Assembly (NCBI GenBank): GCA_037962975.1 | Contig: CM075675.1 | Coordinates: 44,934,501 to 44,998,500, forward strand | Origin: Clitoria ternatea | Lineage: Eukaryota > Streptophyta > Magnoliopsida > Fabales > Fabaceae | DNA: 64,000 nt | Reading direction: 5' to 3' | Part shown: piece after piece, positions 55,993-64,000 of the stretch | Layout: the number at the start of each line of letters is the position of its first letter | Numbering within the stretch: the first letter of the stretch is position 1 | Program-made: the position numbers and the translations under genes | The notes under the pieces: generated by a model | Seen by the model: the letters and a program-made list of their open reading frames with translations, nothing else | Database searches by the model: none | What the model was told of the DNA's origin: nothing

Positions 55993-56431
55993 GGGATGTC
56001 AATTGGGCGGGCGGGTGCAGGTAGTATGTTACGGCTACCCGTATCCACGGGTTTTAGACGAGTAACGGGTATTCATGAGTCGGGTAGCGGGTTATTTTTA
56101 TAAAATAATACTGAAGAAGAAAATATGATATAATGTACTAAACATAATATTATTTTAGTATAATATAATTCAAATTAATATTGTATCATACATTACAACT
56201 TCATAAATTAAAAGTATTATCATTGAAAAATATTAAATTTTGTTTATCTCATTATAAAGTAAAAAAATTTAGATATTTAAATATATTTTATAAAAAATAA
56301 ATATTAATAATTAAAGGGGTACCTACGGGGCAGGTAATGTGATACCGCTACCCACCCGTTTAGTAAATATGTAGGTATCCATTACGGGTAACCCGCGAAT
56401 TACCCGCGGGCGCGGATTTTTTTGCCATCCC
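55993..56431. mobile_element. MITE with GGGATGTCAA / TTGCCATCCC ends
   Basis: The left end GGGATGTCAATTGGGCGGGC pairs imperfectly with the right end CGCGGATTTTTTTGCCATCCC. GC-rich CCCGTA and GGGTA words recur beneath the ends, around an AT-rich core. It is similar in plan to the MITE at 42465-42933 but diverged in sequence. It is inserted in the leader of element C. Confidence 0.7.
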
Positions 56432-56481
56432 TAACCATTTTCTTAACCCTTCTTTTTTTTAACACCCTGTGAACCTATAAG

Positions 56482-57314
56482 ATGTCAAATAAAAAATCTG
56501 AACTCAAATCTTTTGGGTCTTCTGGGTCTACATCGACTCTTGTCATTATTCAATTTGAAAGTGCTTTCAATGCTGGAATCATTCTTAGTGAAACAAATAA
56601 CAACATATGGTCATAGATAATGGAAATGCATATTGCAAAAAGGGAGAAACTCTCATATACTCGAGGCAAGAAGGAGCAACCTGCAGAGCAAGATCCGGGT
56701 TATGAAAAATGGTATGCAAAGAATCAAAAGGTGAAGAGGTGGTTACTACTATCCACGAGCCCAAAAATTATGAAGCGTTACTTACGCTTAGCCACTGTGC
56801 GTGAAATTTGGAGTGCATTATCTAAGGCATTCTATGATAAAAATTATGAGTTACAAGTTTTTACTTTAAATCAAAAGGCCTTTACTGCCAAACAAAATGG
56901 TAGGCCTCTCTCAGAGTATTATAGAGAATTGATAGAAATTTTCCAGGAATCAGATCATCATGATAAAGTGGTCATGAAAGATCCTGAAGATGTCATAGCT
57001 TACAAGAAATCAGTTGGATGGCTAAGGGTGCATATATTCCTTACTAGATTAGATGGTGAGTTTGAACAAATTCGTGGAGAGATTTTACGTAAAGAACCTA
57101 TCCTAGAGTTGGAGAATTCTTATGTATTGATTCATTGAGAGGCAATACGTCAAGCAACTTTGAAAAGTGAATCTGAAAATTTTGGCTACACAGCCATGAT
57201 AGCTCGAAACTAAAACTAGCAGGATCAAACAAAAGGAAATCATCCTCAAGCCAACTCAAATACAGACAAGTCTAAGCTTAAATGCATTCACTACAATCAG
57301 CAGGGACACACTAA
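56482..57314 (+). pseudogene. Element C gag
   Basis: Begins MSNKKSELKSFGSSG; a TAG at about 56612 interrupts. The frame then reads IMEMHIAKREKLSYTRGKKE, WYAKNQKVKRWLLLS, FTLNQKAFTAKQNGRPLSEYY and LTRLDGEFEQIRGEIL, typical of the UBN2/Retrotran_gag family. A TGA at 57136-57138 ends it. The zinc-knuckle residues CIHYNQQGHTK come just before the MITE, and SRCF just after it at 57490. Confidence 0.75.
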
Positions 57315-57486
57315 GGGTCCGTTTGGTTTCCAGTTGTGAAAACAGAGTTATGAAAATGAAAAAATTTAAAGGTTAATATTGATCCTTCACGCCGTTCACA
57401 ATCAAAACTTTGTTTGCTCGTAGGGTCTATTTTTGGGTTGGTCAAACCCGGGTTTGACCAACCGGATTGGAAAACCAAACATACCC
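57315..57486. mobile_element. PIF/Harbinger-like MITE, copy 2 (172 bp)
   Basis: Flanked by TAA on both sides (57312-57314 and 57487-57489), with ends GGGTCCGTTTGGTTTCC and GGAAAACCAAACATACCC. The interior matches the copy at 17413-17577. The insertion splits a gag zinc knuckle of element C, so the original coding sequence gives an exact empty-site check. Confidence 0.9.
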
Positions 57487-59142
57487 TAAGAGTCGCTGTT
57501 TTGAACTCAACGGATATCTAGAGTGGTGGGATCACAGTCAGGATCAACGAAGAAAAAATCCAATTACATTGTTGAGGCAAAGATCATAAATGACAACTCT
57601 AAGGAGTCCACTGCATTGATGGCAACTAAAGGTAATAGTGGTGAGTTTTCTACACCTATTACTAATAGCACATGGATAATTGATTCAGGTGCTACAGATC
57701 ATATGGCTTTTGATTCTAGACAAATTTCATCCATAAAACCATCCTTAAAAGACTTGATCTCCACTGCTAATGGTGACATAACCTCTATTGTTGGAAAAGG
57801 ATCCTTAACTCTTACTAATAATTTGACTTTGGATTCTGTTTTAGTTGTTCCATCTTTAGAATATAACTTTTTGTCTGTTTCTCAAATTACTACAGCCTTA
57901 AATTGTATTATTATTTTTTGGCCTAATTTTTGTGTGTTTAAGGACAATCAGACCAGATAGACAATTGATTATGGTGTTAAATAAGGAAGATTATACTACT
58001 TGGACTTGGTGTCGAAAGATTGTTGGAAGTTAGAAAGCGCTTTGATAGTGAATAGTTCTACCAAACAGAAAGAGGAAACTGAAATATGGTTATGGCATCA
58101 TCGCCAGGGATATACTTCATTTGGTTACTTAAAAAATTTATTTTCTTCATTATTTTTGAAGTTTGATATCTCTGTTTTTAGTTGTGATGTATGTGAACAA
58201 GCAAAAAGTCAGTGTGTTCCTTTTCCACTCAATTTGAATAAAAGTCTTGTTCCTTTTATGCTTATAGACTCGGATGTTTGGGGTCCTTCTAAGATCTCTA
58301 CTTTAAGAGGATCACGTTGGTTTGTTACTTTTATAGATGATTGCACAAGGATGACTTGGTTGTGGCTAATGAAGTCCAAAGGAGAAGTGAACTTGATATT
58401 TCAAAAGTTTCACAAAATGATTGAAACCCAATACAATGCAAAGGTTCAAGTTCTTCGTAGTGACAATGGTGGTGAATACCAAAGCCTAGACCTCAAGAGG
58501 TACTTGGCAGTACATGGGATTATTCATCAAAATACTTGTCCTAATACACCACAGCAAAATGGTGTTGCCGAACAAAAAAATTGACACTTACTGGATGTAG
58601 TACGTTCTTTATTATTAGATGCTCATATGCTTTTGTCTTATTAGGGAAAGGCTCTTACAATGGCAATATATGTCATTAATTGGATCCCTTCTAGTTCTAA
58701 TGATTTTCGGACACCACTATAGACTCTCATTAACAAAGTGGTTACCCTTGGTAGTGCAGATTTACCTTATCGTATTTTTGGTTGTGTAGCATTTGTCCAT
58801 ATTCAAAAGAACCCAAACAAATTGGTACCTCAAGCTTTACATTGCGTTTCTTGGATATGTTATGCACCAAAAGGGGTATCGGTGTTACCATCCTCCAACT
58901 AAATGAATGTTTATAAGCATGGATGTTGTTTTTCATGAACAAATAATGTATTTCTCTTCGGAATCTGCACTTCAAGGGGAGAGCCATCAAGAACTACAGA
59001 CTTTAGACTATGATTGCCAAGAATATGTATATCTTAAGAAAGGTGAGTCCATTAAAGATGATGACTTTCAAAAAAATACTACTATAACATTTTATTGCAG
59101 CAACAATTCTTCACAGGTTATAGACCATTTAGAAGCAAATTG
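57487..59142 (+). pseudogene. Element C protease and integrase remnant
   Basis: Protease: TWIIDSGATDHM. Then YNFLSVSQITTALNCIIIFW and, after stops at 57958 and 57981, LWHHRQGYTSFGYLKNL, CDVCEQAKS, DSDVWGPS, FIDDCTRMTWLWLMKSKGE, LRSDNGGEYQS and NTPQQNGVAEQKN. A TGA at 58582 follows and the remainder to 59142 is only weakly coding, ending in a frame of 82 residues at 58907-59155 that runs into the LTR of E. Confidence 0.8.
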
Positions 59143-59716
59143 TGTTGAGATTTGAGAATTAAATTCTCTAATAATCGATTACCATTGTGTGTAATCGATT
59201 ATCAAAGAGTGAAAACTCTGATTGAGTAACTTTTTAAATTTTGAGACGCCAAATGGTATGACTCTTCAAAGGTGTAATGTCAAATGGTATGACTTTTCAA
59301 AAGGTGTAATTGATTACCATTGTGTTGTAATTAATTACATGCATTTTCAGTAAATTTAAAGAGTCTCAACCTTTTATGAAGAGTTATAACAATTCATAAA
59401 TTTGTGTCCCTTTGATTCAGAAGATGTCTGATCAACATCTATATAAAGGGATCCAAGTGCATTACTCAGAAATACAGAAATAAAAACACAAATTAAATTT
59501 CTTGCATCCTTTGTTCTTGTTTTGCAACAATACAAGAGTGAGTATTGTTGTTGAATCTTCTTTGTATCTCAAAATTGGATTTCGTGATACCCACACTCTA
59601 TAGGGACGAAATACAAATTTTAGGAAAGTGCTCTGCATGCCTAGAAGATCATATCAAGTCCTCTAAATTGTTGTTCATCTTTTGGTTCACCCTTATTTTG
59701 GAAAATTGTTCCAACA
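59143..59716 (+). repeat. Probable 5' LTR of element E
   Basis: Starts TGTTGAGATTTGAG and has a TATATAAAG box at about 59440. The end is placed tentatively at CCAACA (59716), 26 bases before the gag ATG; no classical primer site follows. ATCGATTAC/GTAATCGAT words at 59171-59210 and a duplicated 33-base segment (CAAATGGTATGACT.TTCAAA) at 59249-59310 lie in U3. The 3' LTR is outside the window, so neither end can be confirmed by comparison. Confidence 0.5.
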
Positions 59717-59742
59717 ATCTAAAATTAGTATTTCCAAGAAAA

Positions 59743-62700
59743 ATGGCAACAATCCGTGATATGTCTACAAATTTCCACAAATTAGACAAATTTGAAGGCG
59801 TTGGTTTTTATAGATGGCAAAAGAAGATGCACTTCCTCCTCTCCACCCTTAATGTGGCCTATGTTCTTAGCACTCCACAACCAAAGGAGAGAGAAGAGGA
59901 AACTTTGGAAGAACAAAGAAAGAGGCACAAGTGGGAGAATGATGATTACATATGCCGTGGTCACATTCTGAATGGCATGACCGATGCATTATTCGATGTG
60001 TATCAGTATGTAGAATCGGCCAAAGAATTATGGGATCAACTTGAAGGCAAATACATTTCTGAAGATGCATCAAGTAAGAAATTCCTTGTTAGTAATTTTA
60101 ATAATTATAAGATGAGTGATGCTAGACCTATAATGGAACAATTCCATGAAATCCAAAGAATCCTTGGAAGTTTTAGGCAACATAATATTGCTATAGATGA
60201 GACTTTTATTGTTTCTTCTATAATTGATAAATTACCACCTAATTGGAAAGATGTGAGAAATTCTTTAAAGCACAACAAGGATGATATAAGTGTTGAACAA
60301 TTGGCAACACATCTTCGAATTGAAGAAGGAATCCGTCTACAAGATGGTAATAAGGATTCTAGCAATCCTAATTTGTCCACTTTTAATATGGTGGAAGATG
60401 AGAAATCAAAGGCAATACCAAAGTTCAAGAAAAGGCCCTTTAATTTCAATAAAGGAAGTAGGAACAAGAGGCCTAAATTTGGTAAGGCAAATCAACAAGC
60501 AACTTGTTGGGAATGTGGCAATTCCGGTCACATGAAAAGAGATTGTACAATCTGGAAAAGGAAAATGGCCAAGAATGGTGGAAAGCAAGGTCAAGGCAAT
60601 TCTAGCCAAGACCAACCTAAGAAAGGTAATTTTGCACACATTGCACATAATTCCAATTTGAATTTTGTGGAAATGGTTTCTGAAATCTTCTGTGTGCAGA
60701 CTGATGATTCTTGGTGGATCGACTCAGGAGCTTCAAGACACGTGTGTAAAGATCGGTCTCTATTCAAATCCTTGAAGGAAGGTGACAATGGAGAAGTTCT
60801 TTACATGGGAAATGATTCTATGGCTAAAGTCCTAGGTTGTGGACAAGTAGAATTATTACTTAGTTCTGGAAAATCACTTGTATTAAGAGATGTACTATAT
60901 GCTCCAGAATTAAGGAGAAATTTAGTGTCTGGAGTAATCTTGAATCGATTAGGTTATAAATTGGTATTTGAAGCTGATAAGTTTGTACTATCTAAAGGTG
61001 GTGTATTTATTGGTCTAGGATATCTCTATAACAATATGTTTAAATTAAGTACAATAAATCGTGTTATTGATTCTGCTTATATTATTAATCATGATTCTTC
61101 TTTATGGCATTTTCGTCTTGGACATGTTAATTATCGAAAACTACATTCTATGTCTAAATTTGATCTGATTCCTCCATTTGATTTGAACATAGAAAAGTGT
61201 AGAACATGCATGCTAACAAAGATAACAAGAAAACCTTTTCCTAATATTGAAAGGAATTCAACTTTGCTTGAATTAGTACATAGTGATTTATGTGATTTTC
61301 ATAGTACACCTTCATTAGGAAATAAGAAATATATGATAACATTCATTGATGATCATACACGCTTTTGCTATGTTTATCTTTTGTTTACTAAAAATGAAGC
61401 CTTAGAAAAGTTTAAGGTTTATAAAAATGAAGTAGAATTGCAACTTAATACTAAAATTAAAAAGTTGAGAACTGATAAAGGTGGTGAATATTACGATCCA
61501 ATTTATTTTCAATCTGTGGGTATTATCCATGAAACAACTACTGCATATACACCACAACAAAATGGTATAGCAGAAAGAAAGAATAGGACTTTGGAAGAAA
61601 TGGTTAATTCTATGTTGTCCTATTCTGGTCAAAGTGATGGATTTTGGGGTGAAGCCATGTTAACGGCTTGTTATATTCTAAACCGAGTTCCGATAAAAAG
61701 GAATGGGGTAACCCCGTATGAGCTTTGGTATAAAAGAAAGCCAAATTTGACTTATCTCAAAGTTTGGGGTTGTAGGGCAATTGTAAAAATACCGGAACCC
61801 AAGCGTAAGAAATTGGGTGAAAGAGGAATTGAATGCATTTTTATAGGTTATGCTGAACATAGCAAAGCCTATAGGTTCTATGTAATAGTACAAAATGATT
61901 ATGTGTCACTACATTCAATCATAGAATCTAGAGATGCAATTTTTGATGAAAGGAGATTTTCTTCAATTCCTCATTCAAAGGATTTAACTCCTAATACCAA
62001 TATTGAAGAATTGGATCAAAGCTTGATTGATCAAGGATCAAATGTTCAAACTCTAGATGAGAATGATGCTTCCACATCACAACCTAGAAGAAGTAAAAGG
62101 GCAAGAAAAGAAAAATCCTTTGGCCCAGATTTTCATGTGTACTTAGTTGAAGGTACAAGAGATTCTATCTTAACAAAGTTCTCATATTGTTATAATATAG
62201 AAGAAGATCCATTGACATATCAAGAGGCTATGAGGTCTCAAGATGCTGCTTTCTGGAAAGAAGCAATTAATGATGAGATGGAATCCATCATGGGAAATAA
62301 CACATGGATTTTGGTTGACTTACCTCCTAAGTGTAAACCAATAGGATGTAAATGGATTTTCAAGAAGAAAATCAAAGCTGATGGAACTATTGATAAGTTT
62401 AAAGCACGTTTAGTGGCACAAGGGTTTAGACAAAAACCTGGAATCGATTATTTCGATACATATGCACCTGTGGCTAGAATCTCCACTATAAGGTTATTAA
62501 TAGCACTTGCTGCTATTCATAAACTTGTGATACATCAAATGGATGTCAAGACTGCATTCTTAAATGGAGAACTAGAAGAAGAAGTGTATATGAAACAACC
62601 TGAAGGTTTTGTTATGGAAAACCAAGAACACAAGGTCTATAAATTGATTAAATCCTTGTACGGATTGAAACAAGCGCCAAAACAATGGCACCAAAAGTTT

Positions 62701-63756
62701 GATGACATTGTATTATCAAATGGTTTCAAAATAAACAATTCAGACAAGTGTGTGTATAGTAAATTTGATGACAAAGGTAATGGTGTCATAATTTGCTTGT
62801 ATGTGGATGACATGCTGATTTTTGGAACAAATTTAGATCAAGTAAATTTGACCAAAACATTTCTATCATCATATTTCTCCATGAAAGATATGGGAGAAGC
62901 TGATGTCATCCTAGGTATAAAAATTAAGAGAGACAATGAGAAACTTATCCTGTCTCAATCACATTACATTGAGAAAGTTCTCAAGAAGTTCAATAACTTT
63001 GAATGCTCTCTTGTTTCAACTCCTATGGACCCAAGTTTAAAGATATTACCTAATGGTGGTAAGGCTATTTCACAATTAGAATATGCAAGGGTAATAGGAT
63101 GTTTGATGTATGCAATGACAAGTACAAGGCCAGATATCGCATTTGCGGTAGGTAAACTGAGTAGATATACTAGTAACCCTAGTTTATCACATTGGCAAGT
63201 TGTACGTCAAGTACTTAAGTACTTAAAGAAAACTATTGATTATGGTTTGACATATAGTGGTTATCCTTCTGTTTTGGAAGGATATTCTGATGCAAGTTGG
63301 ATTACAAACCAAGAAGATCACTCTTCTACTAGTGGTTGGGTTTTCCTCTTTGGAGGAGGAGCAATTTCTTGGTCATCCAAGAAACAAACTTGCATTACTG
63401 ATTCCACTATGGCTTCAGAATTTATAGCTCTAGCTTCAGCAGGAAAGGAAGCTGAATGGCTAAGGAACCTCATGTTTGAGATACCACTGTTACAAAAACC
63501 AATATCACCTGTAGCAATACATTGTGACAATGTTGCAACTTTGGCTAAAGCTTATAGTCAAGTGTACAATGGAAAATCAAGACATATAGGTGTGAGACAT
63601 AGTTATGTCCAAGGACTTATCAAGGATGGTATTATTACCGTTGATTTCGTTCGAACAAAGCTTAATTTGGCTGATGGTTTTACAAAGGCATTGGCTAAAG
63701 ATTCCATCTCTAGAATGTCTATTGAAATTGGAATGGAGCCCATAATTAATCACTAG
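59743..63756 (+). CDS. Element E Copia polyprotein, complete (1337 aa)
   Basis: One uninterrupted frame from MATIRDMSTNF; the frame is open further upstream but that part is LTR. Gag is followed by one CCHC knuckle (60504-60545, CWECGNSGHMKRDC). Protease active site WWIDSGASRH. Integrase: LWHFRLGHVNYRKL, CRTCMLTK, VHSDLCDF, FIDDHTRFCYVYLL, LRTDKGGEYYD, TPQQNGIAERKN. Reverse transcriptase: IGCKWIFKKKIKADG, KARLVAQGFRQKPGIDYFDT, LYGLKQAPKQWH and an intact YVDD (62800-62811). RNase H: GYSDASWITN, ASEFIAL, HCDNVATLAKA, LADGFTKALAK. All key motifs are present, so the element may be competent if its unseen 3' LTR is intact. Product: particle protein plus the enzymes that copy and integrate the element. 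Confidence 0.95.
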   Translation: MATIRDMSTNFHKLDKFEGVGFYRWQKKMHFLLSTLNVAYVLSTPQPKEREEETLEEQRKRHKWENDDYICRGHILNGMTDALFDVYQYVESAKELWDQLEGKYISEDASSKKFLVSNFNNYKMSDARPIMEQFHEIQRILGSFRQHNIAIDETFIVSSIIDKLPPNWKDVRNSLKHNKDDISVEQLATHLRIEEGIRLQDGNKDSSNPNLSTFNMVEDEKSKAIPKFKKRPFNFNKGSRNKRPKFGKANQQATCWECGNSGHMKRDCTIWKRKMAKNGGKQGQGNSSQDQPKKGNFAHIAHNSNLNFVEMVSEIFCVQTDDSWWIDSGASRHVCKDRSLFKSLKEGDNGEVLYMGNDSMAKVLGCGQVELLLSSGKSLVLRDVLYAPELRRNLVSGVILNRLGYKLVFEADKFVLSKGGVFIGLGYLYNNMFKLSTINRVIDSAYIINHDSSLWHFRLGHVNYRKLHSMSKFDLIPPFDLNIEKCRTCMLTKITRKPFPNIERNSTLLELVHSDLCDFHSTPSLGNKKYMITFIDDHTRFCYVYLLFTKNEALEKFKVYKNEVELQLNTKIKKLRTDKGGEYYDPIYFQSVGIIHETTTAYTPQQNGIAERKNRTLEEMVNSMLSYSGQSDGFWGEAMLTACYILNRVPIKRNGVTPYELWYKRKPNLTYLKVWGCRAIVKIPEPKRKKLGERGIECIFIGYAEHSKAYRFYVIVQNDYVSLHSIIESRDAIFDERRFSSIPHSKDLTPNTNIEELDQSLIDQGSNVQTLDENDASTSQPRRSKRARKEKSFGPDFHVYLVEGTRDSILTKFSYCYNIEEDPLTYQEAMRSQDAAFWKEAINDEMESIMGNNTWILVDLPPKCKPIGCKWIFKKKIKADGTIDKFKARLVAQGFRQKPGIDYFDTYAPVARISTIRLLIALAAIHKLVIHQMDVKTAFLNGELEEEVYMKQPEGFVMENQEHKVYKLIKSLYGLKQAPKQWHQKFDDIVLSNGFKINNSDKCVYSKFDDKGNGVIICLYVDDMLIFGTNLDQVNLTKTFLSSYFSMKDMGEADVILGIKIKRDNEKLILSQSHYIEKVLKKFNNFECSLVSTPMDPSLKILPNGGKAISQLEYARVIGCLMYAMTSTRPDIAFAVGKLSRYTSNPSLSHWQVVRQVLKYLKKTIDYGLTYSGYPSVLEGYSDASWITNQEDHSSTSGWVFLFGGGAISWSSKKQTCITDSTMASEFIALASAGKEAEWLRNLMFEIPLLQKPISPVAIHCDNVATLAKAYSQVYNGKSRHIGVRHSYVQGLIKDGIITVDFVRTKLNLADGFTKALAKDSISRMSIEIGMEPIINH

Positions 63757-64000
63757 TAAGGGAATCTTAACTTGACACTTAATATGACATTAAGTCTTAA
63801 GTTCAATAAGATTAAATCTCTTATTTGATGATTGAAAGCACAAGGGTACTTTGGACCTGTGATGTAAGGAGGTTGAATAATTCTTAATTGATTTCTTGAA
63901 TTTATGTTTTATCGCAGGAACATGTTTTACCTAAGAAATCAACCTATGTAAGTGCGAAGTTTGGCCGCTTCAAGAAGTCAAGGGGCAATGACTTTGATGC
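63757..64000 (+). other. 3' non-coding region of element E
   Basis: Non-coding after the polyprotein stop. No polypurine tract or second copy of TGTTGAGATTTGAG is reached before the window ends. Confidence 0.5.

Larger units (their letters stand above)
56482..59142 (+). mobile_element. Copia element C, decayed and truncated
   Basis: Gag, protease and integrase regions in Copia order, broken by stops, with a MITE in the gag zinc-knuckle region (57315-57486) and another in the leader. The coding remnant trails off after the integrase, and the body stops at 59142 where the LTR of element E begins. Reverse transcriptase and RNase H are missing. No LTR pair was found. Confidence 0.75.

Overview
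The window is plant nuclear DNA, most likely from a eudicot and probably a legume. That guess rests on the style of the repeats and on gene similarity, and no species can be named. It is AT-rich and dominated by transposable elements. Two ordinary host genes stand out. One is an AGD11-like ARF-GTPase activating protein with a C2 domain (plus strand, about 6.7-15.0 kb, nine coding exons). The other is a single-exon glutaredoxin-like protein with a C-terminal four-CxxC zinc finger (minus strand, 37.9-38.7 kb). Both look intact.

Region by region. 0.4-4.3 kb: a decayed L1-type LINE on the minus strand with a small TRIM-like LTR inside it. 4.8-5.7 kb: a solo LTR of a Ty3-gypsy-like family here called X. 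6.7-15.0 kb: the ARF-GAP gene, with (TA)n tracts in its introns. 16.6-24.1 kb: LTR remnants, two Harbinger-like non-autonomous DNA elements, a GGGATGG-type MITE and simple repeats. 24.6-27.65 kb: a 3-kb solo LTR (minus). 28.0-28.6 kb: a diverged X-family LTR. 30.7-35.5 kb: a young, nearly intact Copia element (D) inserted in a dead LRR-kinase/fasciclin pseudogene patch. 37.9-38.7 kb: the glutaredoxin-like gene.

41.6-55.6 kb: a Copia element (A) with matching LTRs and a CATTC target duplication. It is split inside its reverse transcriptase by a 7.4-kb element (B) with X-family LTRs and a GGTTG duplication. A also carries a MITE and a tRNA-Gly-like SINE head between its 5' LTR and gag. 55.9-59.1 kb: a decayed Copia element (C) with a Harbinger-type MITE in its zinc-knuckle region. 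59.1-64.0 kb: a Copia element (E) with an uninterrupted 1337-residue polyprotein, whose 3' LTR lies beyond the window.

The two most interesting items are in the mobile DNA. First, each LTR of D carries a perfect four-unit heat-shock element upstream of a TATA box, the arrangement known from the heat-activated ONSEN element of Arabidopsis. Second, the LTRs and polypurine tract of B show that B is transcribed on the minus strand. Its only substantial gene, a spliced gag-like Transposase_28-type protein with its own TATA box, runs on the plus strand. A dense array of CGCT-NN-AGCG inverted motifs lies in that gene's putative leader intron. Gag-pol of B is absent. No operon-like or CRISPR-like system is present.
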